Shown: positions 14,027 through 28,600 of the stretch, piece after piece | Layout of the letters: each line of letters opens with the position of its first letter | Numbering within the stretch: position 1 is the stretch's first letter | From: Tetradesmus obliquus | Taxonomy: Eukaryota > Chlorophyta > Chlorophyceae > Sphaeropleales > Scenedesmaceae | Assembly: GCA_030272155.1 (NCBI GenBank) | Contig: CP126198.1 | Span: 5,423,501 to 5,487,500 of the forward strand | Direction of reading: 5' to 3' | Length of the DNA stretch: 64,000 bases | The notes under the pieces: model-generated | Databases searched by the model: none | Seen by the model: only the letters and a program-made list of their open reading frames with translations | Told to the model about the DNA's origin: nothing | Translations under genes and position numbers: made by a program

Positions 14027-17000
14027 GCTGCACACACCCACCTGGAACTGCAGCGATGCCAGCTCGCGCTGCGTATCCGCCAGCTGCTGCTGCAGCGCTG
14101 CCACCTTCTCCCGGATCGCCTTCAGCTGTGCCTGCTTCTCTGCTAGTATTGCATTGCTGGCATCCAGTGCAGCCTGTGCTGTGGCCAGGATCTGGCGCTT
14201 GGGTTCCACGATGCGGTAGACTGTGGCGTAGGTGTCCATGGCACGCACCCACAGACACATGCTCATGGCGGCCTTGGACTGCTTGCCGACCTGCAGATAC
14301 AAGAGTGCAACGGTTCAGCAGTGAGTTGCAGGTGAGGTTCAGCGCAGCGTGTTACGGCTGTGGCTCGCACCCACAGGCACATGCTCATGGCAGCCTTGGA
14401 CTGCTTGCCGACCTGTGGACAGCATGTACAAGCAGTACTTGTGCAGCAGAACGCATGCATTGCCTGTGCTGTACCCACAGGCACATGCTCATGGCGGCTT
14501 TGAACTGCTTGCCAACCAGCAACCAGACAGCATGTCATTATGCAGTAAGTTGCAGGATCTGGCGCTTGGGTTCAACAATGCGGTAGACTGTGGCGTAGGT
14601 GTCCATGGCTCGCACCCACAGGCACATGCTCATGGCAGCCTTGGACTGCTTGCCGACCTGCACACAAAATGTGCAAGCAGTACTTGTGCAGCAGAACGCG
14701 TGCATCGGCTGTGTGATGCACCCACAGGCACATGCTCATGGCGCCTTGGACCGCTTGCCGACCTGCAGCCAGACAGCATACCAGATGACGCAGAAGGTTG
14801 CAGGCAAAGAGCAACATCTGTCATTCCACTTGATGTGCAATGCACGCCAGCACTCAACAGGGTGGCTTCACACAGCCTAGAGATATTGATCACATGCTGC
14901 AGGCAACTATGAAGCCAAACCAAAACAGCCGTACCTGATGGCGTGTGAGGCGGGTTTAGCCACCACGACAGTAGTCATACAGGCTGCTGGATGCCTTGCA
15001 TATCATACATCTGATGCCGCAGCCTACTTGTTTCAAACCATGCCGCACCTGGTCCAGGGTGAAGGCCGGGTCAGCCACCACGCGCCTGATACGCTCCGTG
15101 ATGTTGTCATATGCACGCTGCTGGACATCATATTGTCCAACAAAAGGCCAACGTGCAGCTGGATTGCAAAGATTGTGCCGCACCTGGTCTGGCGTGAAGG
15201 CTGGGTCAGCCACCACGCGCCGCAGCTCGCGCCGGATGCGCTCCTTGATGTTGTCCTTGTCATAGCTGGACATCGCAATGTCCAACAAAAGGCCAATGTG
15301 CAGCTGGCTTGCAAAGATTGTGCCATACCTGGTCTGGCGTGAAGGCCGGGTCAGCCACCACGCGCCGCAGCTCCCGCCGGATGCGCTCCGTGATGTTGTC
15401 CTTGTCATAGCTGATCAGGCGGTCGATGAAAGTGGCATCACCCAGCACGCGCTTGGCGGAGTCCCAGTCCGTCTTCTCCTGCAGGGCATAAGTAGCAGCA
15501 CAGGTGCATCCAGATAAACGTTTGACCACAAGGCCAATGAAGGTGGCATCACCCAGCACGCGCTTGGCGGAGTCGCAGTCCGTCTTCTCCTGAAGTAGCA
15601 ACAGCAGCAGCAGCGCAGCCATAGGTCAACGGTCGTGTGTCCCACCCAGCCAGCCCATCTGCCCACCACACGGATGTTTGCACTCTTTCAGCACAACGTG
15701 AAGCACACATGCATAACAACGGGTCACTCAAACAATCATCAACTGCTGTACAGCTGCTGCTGCCATGCCTGCTGCTCCACAAAATCACGACTGCTATCCA
15801 TGCGCCCCACCTGCAGCAGGATGCACACTCCCTCCATGGTCAGCTGCACCAGTGCGGGCGGCTTGATGAAGGTCTTCATTTCAATGATGTCCGCCTTGTT
15901 GAGCGAGTCCAGCGCTGACACAGCAGCCTCTAGCGCAGGCAGCACCGCAGCCTGCAGCAGCAGCAGCAGCAGCAGCGGCAGCACAGGCAGCATTAAGCTT
16001 TGATGAAAGTCTTCATCTCAATGATGTCGGCCTTGTTGAGGGAGTCCAGCGCTGACACAGCAGCCCCCAGCGCAGGCAGCACGGCAGCCTGCAGCAGCAA
16101 CAGCGGCAGCACAGGCAGCATTGAGATTTGATGAAGGTCTTCATCTCAATGATGTCGGCCTCGTTGAGGGAGCCTGACACAGCAGCCTCCAGCGCAGGCA
16201 GCACCGCAGCCTGCAGCAACAATGGGAAGCAGCAATGCCCACATTTGAATGTCTGCTCTTTACGCTGCACACCAGGCAGCATACACGGTACTGACGAACA
16301 GCCAATTGTAATTGCACAGTCATGCATTTGTAATCTGTTGAAGCTCATTGCCCACACAAACATTAACCAATGCCTCTGCACGTACTGCAGCCAGCCAGCC
16401 CCACTCACCAGCTCTGCTGCGGCATCATCTTTGAGCGCCTGGCACTCCGCCGCCTTGGCCGCCACCTCAGCCTCCTCTGCACCAACAACGCCAGCCACAC
16501 GCTCAGCCTCCTCCTGCTCCGTGCGGACCTGCAGCAAAAACCAAGGCAGGCCGGCAGGCAGGCAGGGTGTTTGTTAGGATATTTATAACGGTGGCACCGG
16601 AGAAGCAGCCAATTGCTCAGCCTCCTCCTGCTCTTTGGAATGTTAGTCGCGGTGCAGGCAGGCAGGCAGACACCGGATCTCAATTAATCAAATGGCGGCC
16701 GCGACCTCAGCCTCCTCCGCGCCCACCACACCAGGCACGCGCTCAGCCTCCTCCTGCTCTGTGCGGACCTGCGGCAGGAATGTGTTTCCATCAGCAAGCA
16801 GAACACATGACAGAAATGCAGAGGGTGGCATTGCAATGCCAGCCATGCGCCTGCATCCTGCTGCTCAAAGCGCACCTGCCACAACACAAGAACACAGGCA
16901 GGCATGCACAGCCGATTGCTAGGGCATCTGTGGAGATGGCGTTATTCAGACAGCGTGTGCCATCTTCAGCATGTAGAAAGTGGCACTGCGAAAGGAGCAA

Positions 17001-17661
17001 TACACATAGCTGCTGCTCTGGGCAGAAAAGCAGCCACACACTTGCGGTTCAACATCCAACAGCCACGCACCTGCTTCAGCAGCGCTGAGGTGCTGGCTGT
17101 CTTTTCAACCAGCAGCGGCCGCAGCCCATTCAGCTGCGCCTGCATCGCGTCCAGCGCAGCGTTGGTCTCGCTCAGCTTTGCGATGCCGTCCAGCAGCCGC
17201 CGGCGGCTGCCGCCCAGCTCTGCCTTGGCGCTGCTGAGCAGAGTGAAGTACTGCTGCAGCAGGTCGAGGTACAGCTTGGGCGTGATGTAGCAGCTGCGGC
17301 AGCACATGACAGCATGAGAGTGAGCAGTTTGGTGAGTAGATATACGCCAACAAGCAAGAGGATGTGCATTTAATGCGCCATCAACAGCAATGAAACGGCC
17401 AGCAGCCCCACCTTCACTAAACACATTTACACATGTACACAAGGCTCGTTTCTAGGCCGGTTGCTCACCGCCTCTTGACCTCCTGGTACAGCTGCTCTGC
17501 TGCCGCCTCAATCGACTTGTGCACTTCCACGCACAGCTGCGCAATGCGCTGCACCAAACTCTGCTGCTGCTGCGTCCCAGCGCCAGCATCAACCGCACTA
17601 CTGCCCGCAGCAGCCACATCTGAGCCATCAGCTGCAGCTGGCTGCTTTGCAGTGGCCGGCC

Positions 17662-17693
<32 letters not shown>

Positions 17694-19532
17694 GGTGGCT
17701 GTGCTGCCAGCTGCATTGCCCCTGGTGACAGGCTGAGCTGCTCAAGGAACTTCACACCAACTCCTAAAAGGGCCTCAGGAGGCCAGGGGCTGAACCAGAT
17801 GATGGTGGTGCAGTTGACCAGTGAAGGGAACTGCCGGCACCTGCAGCACAGCAGCAAAGAGCAGGCACATTGAACAGGCTCAGTGCGTATCCTTGACTGG
17901 TGACAGGCTGAGCTGCTCGAGGAACTTCACACCAACCCCTAGAAGGGCCTCAGGAGGCCAGGGGCTGAACCAGATGATGGTGGTGCAGTTGACCAGCGAG
18001 GGGAATTGCCGGCACCTGCAGTACAATAGCAAGAAAAGAAAGCACATTGAACTGGCTGAAGCACATTAAATAGCCTGATAGAAGGGCCTCAGGAGGCCAG
18101 GGGCTGAACCAGATGATGGTGGTGCAGTTGATCAGTGATGGGAACTGCCGGCACCTGCAGTACAATAGCAAGAAAAGAAAGCACATTGAACTGGCTGAAG
18201 CACATTAAATAGCCTGATAGCAGCGCCTCAGGAGGCCAGGGGCTGAACCAGATGATGGTGGTGCAGTTGACCAGTGAAGGGAACTGCCGGCACCTGCAGT
18301 ACAATAGCAGGAAAAGAAAGCACATTGAACTGCCTGAAGCACATTAAATAGCCTGATAGCAGCGCCTCAGGAGGCCAGGGGCTGAACCAGATGATGGTGG
18401 TGCAGTTGACCAGTGAAGGGAACTGCCGGCACCTGCAGTACAATAGCAGGAAAAGAAAGCACATTGAACTGCCTGAAGCACATTAAATAGCCTGATAGCA
18501 GCACCTCAGGAGGCCAGGGGCTGAACCAGATGATGGTGGTGCAGTTGACCAGCGAGGGGAACTGCCGGCACCTGCAGTACAATAGCAGGAAAAGAAAGCA
18601 CACTGAACTGCCTGAAGCACATTGAATGACCTGATAGCAGCGCCTCAGGAGGCCAGGAGCCGAATAAAGAAATGGTTGTGCAGTTGACCAGTGAGGGGAA
18701 CTGCCGGCACTTGCAGTACACCAGCAAGAAAAAAAGCACATTGAACTGCCTGAAGCACATTGAAAAGCCTGATAGCAGCGCCTCAGGGGGCCAGGGGCTG
18801 ACCAGATGATGGTGTTGCAGTTGACCAGCGAGGGGAACTGCCGGCACCTGCGGCGCAAGGCAGCAAGGAGCAATTGCAAGCACCATGACTGACTTGGCGC
18901 ATGCACTTGACACTGTACATGATGTACAAGTACTGTGCTGTGATACAGCATGAGCGCTAAGTGATCGCAACACATGGTGCTCCTAGTCACCGCTGCCATG
19001 CACCTTTCAGAGATCAAACAAAGCAGCAGAAACACGCACCTGACCCTGAACTCCTCGCCCACCGGGCTGGTCGCAAACACCGCGTGCATGTGGTGGCGCG
19101 CCCGCCCTATGAAGGCCTTCCAATGCTGCCATGCAACACTGTAACTATGCATTGCTAAACACACAGTATCGCACCTGACTCTGAACGCCTCGCCCACCGG
19201 GCTGGTTGCAAACACCACGTGCATGTGGTGGCGCGCCCGGCCAATAAAGGCCTCCCAGGCAGCCCTGCGGCCCTCCCCCACATCCTGCTGCTGCGCCAGC
19301 CAGGGCCGGATTTGGTCCAGCAGCAGGGCCTGCTCCTCGCTGGTGAAGAGGCCTGAGAAACAGCAGCAGCAGCAGCAGCAGAAGCAACAGCAGCAGCAGC
19401 AATATATCAGAAACCCAGGTGTCCTTAGCAGCAAACATACTCAGCAGTGTGTGAGAGTGTGCTGCTGCGCCAGCCAGGGCCGCATCTGGTCCAGCAGCAG
19501 GGCCTGCTCCTCGCTGGTGAGGAGGCCTGAGA

Positions 19533-19569
<37 letters not shown>

Positions 19570-19642
19570 CGGCAGCATGTGTATGTCAGGGCGGGATCTG
19601 GTCCAGCAGCAGCGCCTGCTCCTCGCTCGTGAAGAGGCCTGC

Positions 19643-19699
<57 letters not shown>

Positions 19700-22381
19700 C
19701 GGCAACGTGTACATGTCAGAATGCAATTTTCAAGGGCAGTCTTCGTCAGCAGCACCAGCTCAACCCAGCTTGTCCTCAGAACGCACAGCTTCAGCTGCTC
19801 TTACAAGGCCACTAAATAGTTTCTGAACACTGCAAGATAGGCAGCTTTTCACCAAGGCACAGACTTCATGCGCAAGGGCAAACAAGACACAAGGCATCAG
19901 CTGGCGATAATCTCCCCTGTACATACAAAAGTAATACCTTCAAGCAATACCTAGGTCTGCAGCGACTCAAAGCATCGCTTACCGGTGATCTCCCCTGTGT
20001 TGAGCAGTCCGTTGATGTCGCCCAGCATTGCCTCATCCACGATGTGGCTGTCAGTGAGCAGCAGCACCACGTGGCGGCCCTCCACGCCAGACACCTGCAG
20101 CAGCACAAATGCAGAAGATGCGCGTATGCATATACTTTTGGTGGGTTCATGGTGTGGCTGCCAGCGAGCAGCAGCACCACGTGGCGGTTCTCCACGCCAG
20201 CCACCTGCAGCATATCAAAAGTGACAGATGTTCTTATTCAGATACTTTTGGTGGGTTCATGGTGTAGCTGTCAGTGAGCAACAGCACCACATGACGGCCC
20301 TGCACGCCAGCCACCTGCAGCAGACACAAATCTACACAAGTGTTTTCAGAGGTTAAGGGGTAACTTGAACCTGATTGCATGCGGGCATGTGGCAGCCCTC
20401 CACGCCAGCCACCTGCATCAGACACAGATGTACAGGAGTTTGTTCCAAGGGATAGCGGGTTGAGTTCAAGTGAACCTACTTGCGTGCATGCACATCAGCA
20501 CAAGGTGCGCAGGCTGCTCCGCTCCGAACAGAGAAACCATTGGATACTCGCATCGATGGCTGAGCTGTTGTCAAGCTATAGCTATTTGACAAATGACTGC
20601 CGGCGGCACCTGCTTAATGCATCAGAGGCTGCACATCAGGCAGCACCGCATGACATCTGCAGCACAATGCACGTCAGGGCGCCCACACTGCCACCCACCC
20701 TGTACAGTTGCTTCACATCCTCTCTGAAAGCAGCCAGCCCGTAGCCTTGCCGCACATTGGGCGAGGCCACATCACAGTCGGCCACCATTGCTGCAAAGCG
20801 CGCGAGGCTCTGCTTGCCGCTGCCGCCAACACCAACCAGCAGAGCGCTGCCCCTGCAAATGCACAAGGCGGCGGCACAAGCTTAAGTAGAGGCATCAAGT
20901 GATGATGGCGCCATCAACTGCATGCAAGGCTCTGCTTGCCACTGCCACCAACAACAACCAGCAGTGCGCTGCCCCTGCAAACACACAAGCAACAGCACAA
21001 GCTCAGTCAGAGGCATTAGGTGCCGTTGGCACCACCACTGCTGCAAAGCGCGCAAGGCTCTGCTTGCCACTGCCGCCAACACCAACCAGCAGAGCGCTGC
21101 CCCTGCAAACGCACAAAGCGGCAACAGAAGCTTAGGTGAAGGCCTTCATCAACAGCGTTGCTTGCCACTGCCGCCAACACCAACCAGCAGAGCACTGCCC
21201 CTGCAAACATACAAGGCGGCGGCACAGGCAGAAGCAGAGGCATAAAGTGCTGTTGACGCCGTCAACTGCATGCAAGACTGTGTTTGCCACTGCCAGCCAC
21301 GCCAAGCAGCAGAGCGCTGCCCCTGCAAACTCACACAAGGCGGCAACACAAGCTCTGATGAAGCCCTTGAGCGCTGCTGGCGCCATCAGCTGCATGCAAG
21401 GCTTTGCTTGCCGCTGCCACCCACGCCAACCAGCAGAGCGCTGCCCCTGCAAACGCACACAAGGCGGCAACGCCAGCTCTGATGAAGGCCTCGAGTGGCA
21501 TTGGCGTCATGCATTCATCAACAGTGCGGCTTGCCGCTGCTACCCACGTTAACCTGCGCTGACCTTGCAAACACACAGCAGCAACACAAGCGTGCTTTTA
21601 ACCTTTTCCAATACTTCTGCGACTGCCCATGCAGGCCCAGCTGTCAATCTTTGCACAGCTTCATAAGCTCACACTGTCATCATCTGTCAAGATATGATCA
21701 TCATGATCTTCTTCGATCACCACAAATCGCTGCTATAAACGCGCTGTTGAGCATACACTCACCTTGGGTGCCGCAAAACCCTCGCCAGCCGCACCACGTG
21801 CATCACAGCATCCCTGAAAAACACCAGATCCATTCTGCCACCTCCCACTCCTCCAACAGCGGCAGCAGCAGCGCCAGCGCCCTTGCGGCCGCCACTCGCC
21901 GCTGCCGCTGCCTCCGCCATGGCAGCACTGCCAGCTTTCCCTCGTGATGCATTGAACTCCTCAAGGTATCTCTCCATGAGCTGTGCAAGCTTTGGCATGC
22001 TTGGGAGCTGCTCATAGCAGCGCTCCCTCCTGGCTAGGCCCATCTTCAAAAAGTCCCCGAACAGCACGGCATCATCCCCTTCAAACAACGCATCAGAAAC
22101 TTGTCCATCACCAACTGCAGCTGGCCCTGCAGATGTAATTCGAGATCCCTGCAGGCCCCCTGCTGCAGCTGTTATGCTGCTGCCAGTTGCCGATGCACCC
22201 CGCCAGCCAAATTTGCTGCGGAGCAGCTGCTGCTGCAGCTCCTGCAGCCATTCCCTGTCCTGCTGGCACACCAGGCGGTCCCCAAATACCCGTTGCACCT
22301 CATGCAGCCATAGACGTGTGAGTGCTGCAGGCACGTTGCCGCCACACTGCGCTGGGCGGATGCTGAGGATGCCCTGTTGTG

Positions 22382-22414
<33 letters not shown>

Positions 22415-25400
22415 CCAGGAGCAGGCAGTGGTTTGGTGAGCAACAGTGCCCAGTTTCATGCACTGCTGTTCAAACAGTAGAGGCAGAACATCAGCTTCCT
22501 GGCATGTGGCATGTGGCAGTGTGCTTGGTGGTGGCTTTAACAGAGCTGCTGGTTGCAAACACGTGGCTGATTGTAGTTGTACCATACTGACTGCACCATG
22601 TGTGGCCTCCCAAAGCTGTATACAAAAGCCGTACATATCTTTGCACCCCCCACCTGCATGACTTTGACCACGTCCCTGAAATTGAATGTGTAGTGGCTGC
22701 GTGACGGCGTGGGCAGCAGCGCACCACTGGCAGCAGTGTACACCTCCACGCAGCTGTCCACCAGCGGCCGCAGCAGCCTGCTGCGCACATCTGCATATGG
22801 CAGAACAAGCAACCCGAAATGCCTCATTTCGGTGTCGGAACGAGGGCATGAACCAGCGGAGCCGGCTGATGGATGTGCACAGCTGGCCAGGGCCTTCACA
22901 TGCTAGTCTCAATATACAGCCCACACAGCTTGCTTGTATGACAAATACTGTCAGTATCTATGTCACCTGGTGTGAAGTAGACATCCAGGAAGCCGCCAAG
23001 CACTGCGCTGCAGATGCCGCTCATGGCCAGCTCGCTGGCTGCAGGCACCGCCAGCGCCAGCATGAGGCAGCTCAGGCGCTGACTCATCTCGTGCGTGCCA
23101 CCCAGCACTGCGCTGCTGATGCCGCTCACATACACAGCACACCAGGACAGTCTCATGCTACCTTCAACCTAAAATATAAACTGTCGCCTCACCTGGTGTG
23201 AAGTAGGCGTCCAGGAAGCCGCCCAGCACTGCGCTGCAAATGCCACTCATAGCCAATTCACTGGCTGCAGGCACAGCCAGGGCCAGCATGTGGCGGCTCA
23301 GGCGCTGACTCATCTCGTGCGTGCCACCCAGCACTGCGCTGCTGATGCCGCTCACATACACAGCACACCAGGACAGTCTCATGCTACCTTTAACCTAAAA
23401 TATAAACTGTCGCCTCACCTGGTGTGAAGTAGGCGTCCAGGAAGCCGCCCAGCACTGCGCTGCAAATGCCACTCATAGCCAATTCACTGGCTGCAGGCAC
23501 AGCCAGGGCCAGCATGTGGCGGCTCAGGCGCTGACTCATCTCATGGCGGCCGCCGCCTGCCGGCCCGCACGCGCCCACCACCACTGTGTCAATAACATTC
23601 TTCCAGGCCATTGACTTCCTGCAAAGCGGCAATGTATAAGTTTCCTTCAGCAGGGAGACATTGATCAGCTGCCAGCCAGTGAGGCGTTACACATTCAAAA
23701 CAATGCCACCACTGTGCATGCATGCCGCGGCAGCAGGTCAACTGCAGTTCTGCAGCACTATCGCCAAGCAATCGCAGCCATGCATAAGGCATTGCATCCA
23801 CCAGGGCACGCCCAACACACCTGTCATACAGCCCGAGTGGAGCTCTGCACAAACAAAAAATATACACTCTATGCATCTGCACACCATTGCATCCAAAGCA
23901 TCAACACAGAACGCACCTGTCGCACAGCCCGCCCCTGTCCAGCAGCAGCCGCAGCATCTCCAGCGGCGACTGCAGCAGCCCCCACACACAACCGCATGAA
24001 ATCATACACATCAGTGCACAACACCAGCGACCCTTGGCTCACCTTACAGCCAGCCCCTGTCCAGCAGTGATAGCACAAACCTCAGGAGACTCCTCCAGCA
24101 CCCCTTCATCTTCAAACCAGTCCTGACCTGAACAGCAGCACCTGCAATCACACGCAAAGCCCCTGACCGCCTGCTTACCTGTCGTACAGTCCGTCCCTGT
24201 CCAGCAGCAGCCTCAGCATCTCCAGGGCCAACTGCGGCAATCCTCACACGTAATGCAACAATACGCACCAGTACATACATGTCACGCACCTGTCGTACAG
24301 CCCGCCCCTGTCCAGCAGCAGGCGCAGCATCTCCAGCGGCGGCTGTGCTCCGTACTGCTGCCGCTCCGGCAGGTTCATGTCATCCACAAACAGCACCAGC
24401 TGGCGACCAGCAGGGGGACCCAACCTGCAGCAGTGGATGTGGAAGAAGACTGGTTCATTGGCTTGTTTGCAGACGGGCTGAAGTTTGTAGATGGGTTGAA
24501 AGTTGCAGGCTGGAAAGAAGTTGCAAGCAAACGCCGCAGCAGTTAGCAGAAGACGGTTGAACACAGTATTAAAAAGTGCAACTGCTTGTACTTAGAACCA
24601 AACAGAGACAAGTTGACAGGCACCTCGGCCTCACCTGCTGCCGCGTTTGACCAGATTTGACTCCAGCAGCTCCTGTGCCGCAGCGCTGCTGGTTTGCGCG
24701 CAGCAGTTGAGCACCGCATAGTCCAGCCTGCCGCCCCGCACAGTGTGCAGCGCATCCACACGCGCCTGCAGCAGCACAGTAAAGCAGCGGGCAAGCAGGA
24801 GCATACTTTTGCAACATGTTGTTGCTGCAAGCAGGAGTGCAAGAGAGATGGAACTACCCAGCGCTCCTGGAATCAGCAGCCCCTAAAAGGCAAACCAAAC
24901 ACGCAGGCAGCAGGCCTAATTGAACGCATTGACATGCTCAGGCCAGCTTGACAATTGCGCTCTGGCCCACACCTGTGCCCCCAACCAGCACTCACATCAA
25001 CCAGAAGAGCAGTGCTACTGGTTAGGGCAGCAGGCGCGTGCAGTACAGAAGGAAGCACCTCTGCTTTCTCACCTTGACAATTGCGCTTTTTCCCACGCCC
25101 GTGCCCCCAACCAGCAGCACCGGCTGCCCAGCAGCCATGCAGCCCTGCAGCAGGCTGCCGTAGCGGCAGCTGTCCACTGTGGGCACAAAGATGCTGTGAG
25201 GCGGCTGCGCCGGCTGGAACTTGAAGGATGGCACCAGCGCCTCCCAGAGGCAGAAGCAGGCAGAGGACCTGCGGCAGCAGCAGGAGTGATGTATGTGTTG
25301 GAGGGAATTGTGGGAGCCAGGATGCTGTGTGGCAGATGTGCTGGCTGGAACTTGAAGGAGGGCACCAGCGCCTCCCAGGGGGAGAAGCACGCAGAGGACC

Positions 25401-25604
25401 TGCAGCAGCAGCAGCAGCAGCAGCGGCGGGAGCAGCAGCAGCGGCGGGAGCAGCAGCAGCGGCGGCAGCAGCAGCAGCAGCAGCAGAGTAAGAGATTCGT
25501 ATTGGCGGGATTGTGGGCACAAAAATGCTGTGCGGTTGCTGGTCCGGCTGGAACTTGAAGGAGGGCACCAGCGCCTTCCAGGGGGAGAAGCACGCAGACG
25601 ACCT

Positions 25605-25643
<39 letters not shown>

Positions 25644-28600
25644 GCGGCGGCAGCAGCAGCAGCAGCAGCAGAGTAAGATATGCCGTATTGGTGGGGTTCC
25701 TGGGGGCCAGGATGCTGTGCAGTTGCTGCGCCGGCTGAACTTGAAGGAGGGCATTAGCGCCTCCCAGGGGAAGAAGCATGCAGACAATCTGCGGCAGCAG
25801 CAGCAGTAGCAGCAATGTGCGTGCCATGTTGATGGGAGCTTTAGACGGGACTCGCACCTCACCTGGCCATACAAGACACCATAGCCACCATATGCAAATG
25901 CCAGCCTTGGCACAAAAACACTTTGAATTATCAGCTCACCCATCAGCAGCAACGTCCAGGTAGAAGTCAAACACGCTCCTAGAGCCGGTTGGGTAGTTTG
26001 CGCAGCCGTCAAACTGAGCCCGCACTGCCTTGTCCCATCCATCCCAGCAGCTGCTGGCCAGGCAGCCGCCGATGCCCCAGACTGCTGCGTAGGCAAAGAG
26101 GTACTGCAGCAGCACCTGCTGGCGCTCGTGCAGGGCCGGGTCGAATAACGCGTGGGCCCTGCAATGCAGCAACGGCAAGCATGAAAGACAGCAGAGGTAC
26201 CGCTCACAGCTCAAGTGGAGTACGTCCAAATATGCCTTTACACAGCATTTCAGTAGATGAGACGGAGTCCAGAGTGTGCTGTGCAGGGTTACAGGGTGAG
26301 TCTTCACATTGGCCTGTGTGGCATCAGCTTCCGCTGGCAAACAAGTAACAGCAGCTGCCAGCACCCCAACCGCCCGGCCATGCATCCACTCACCTGAGCG
26401 CCTCAGCCTGCGTCTCAAACAGCACCGTTACTGCTGACAGCTGCACCACAGGCAGCCACGTCACAGCAAATGCCAGCACTGCAACTGCCCAGAAATGCCA
26501 TCCACTCACTTGAGCGCCTCAGCCTGCGTCTCAAACAGCACTGTCACTGCCGACAGCTGCGCCACAGGCACCACCGGCAGCAGCGTGCTGCCATGCGCAG
26601 CGACCCACTGCAGTAGCGGCTCGATGAACTTCTCAAATAGGCTCCATATGAAATCTTGCACACCCTGCAGCTCTTCAGGACATTGCAAGCTGGTGCTGGC
26701 TGTAGCTGTGTCGCTGCATGTGGCGGCTTTGCTGTGTGCGGATGTGCTGTTAAGTGCAGACTCAGAGCTGCACCCATTCACTGTCATCGTACTCTGCTGC
26801 TGCTCCGGCAGGCGGCTGGCTTCTGCTGCTGGCGGCTGCTGCGCAGCTGCATGCTGCCGTGCAAGGAAGCCGTTGAGCCAGGACTGCACGAAAGGCTTCC
26901 AGCCGACGACATCAGACGGCACATACACCACACCACACCTGCAGCAGGAAGCAATCGCACAACAGTCAAGGGCATGCTCTTGAGATATGTACAATGCCTA
27001 ACACGTTTGTCACAGCAAACTATAACCACCTCCCTGCTGCTGTCAGTGCGCGCCGCCAGCTGCAACTGCTACACTTCCTGAAAAGCGCAGAAGCTGTCCT
27101 CGATTTCTCCGTGTGCTGTCATGTATGCAGCACCAAGCGCTTGCAGCAGCTCGCCTGCTGACAGTAGCTGGTGATGCATGCTGCAGGTCCTCAACCTCAA
27201 ACAGCATGTGCAGCCGGCCTCCATTACCAAACATCACCGAGCGTGACCTGTACACCGAATGCTTGCAGCGCCTCACCTGCTGACAGTGGCTGGTGATGCA
27301 TACTGCAGGTCATCAACCTCAAACAGCATGTGCAGCCAGCCTCCATCTACCAAACATCACCGAGCGTGAACTGTACATCAAGCGCTTGCAGCAGCTCACC
27401 TGCTGACAGTGGCTGGTGATGCATACCGCAGTCCACAATCTCAAACAGCATGCGCAATAAGCCTCCGTCCACCAAACATCACCGAGCGTAAAGTGTACAC
27501 CGAACACTTGCAGCGCCTCACCTGCTGACAGTGGCTGGCGATGCATACAGAAGGTCTTCAACCTCAAACAGCATGCGCAGCCGGCCCTCATCAAGCTTGA
27601 TGCGCTCGCCATTTGGCAGGCACAGCATGCGGTTGTCATCAAGCACTGCACAGCAGATAGCAGCACACGGACAGACATACAACAAGCAGGCGTGACATAT
27701 GAGGATCTAGCCATCTGCAGATGGAGTGGCACAAGTGCTGCACAGGCACAGCATGCGGTTGTCATCCAGCACTGCGCAGCAGCGAGCAGCGCCACAAATG
27801 AATAGACCCATTGACATAGACGTGATACAAGCATGTTGAACCGGCACAAGTGCTGCACAGAACAGATGCAAACTGTGGGATGGGCTGATTGAGCTGCTTG
27901 TGTGGTTTATGCAGCAACATTGATGACAGCAACATGCAACCCCTTTTTTTGCAGCGTGCATGCTCTGCTGTGGGTCCATGCTCAACAGCTGCACAAGCAA
28001 GGGGACTGTACTGGAAGCAAACATGGCTGCTGGCAAATTGAACACAACCCACCTGTGTTCATGTTTTCGATCCAGACAGCGTCCACAGGGCCATCAAACA
28101 CCACCCAGTGCATATCTGGAAAGGCATCAGCCACAGCAGCCCTCACAAGGACCGAAGCCAGGCCATCTGACCAGTCATGCGTAACAGGGTTGTACGAGCC
28201 GTAAAGCTCCGAAAGGGTTATGCTTTTGGGGTTGAGCACGTGCGTGTGCACTTGGAACTGGTATGGAGTACTGGCCTGCTGTTGGGCGTCAGCATCAGGC
28301 AGCCCTTGCAGAGACTGGCGGGCTGCAAAGAAGCTGCCTTGCTGCTGCTGCTGCTGCTGATCGCGCCCCAGCATTGTTTGTGTGGACTGCAGGCAGCGGT
28401 AGCACGCCGTCTTGCCACCCCCTGCAAGATCAAGGCAAGCAATACAATACAATACATCTCAGGACTGAAACCTGCCTCAGGCACTAGCCAGCGAGCCGCT
28501 CCTCCGCTCATGAGGGTGATAATCATTGTAACCAGTCTTTTTTTCGTTGTTTGGGTGGTATTAACAACCCGCAAGCCTCATGGTCAGCCAGAGGCCTTCA

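Noticed and set aside
20697-21575. A cluster of several small P-loop ATPase genes
   Set aside because: All are partial copies of the AAA4 P-loop exon of the dynein, without the rest of an ATPase domain.
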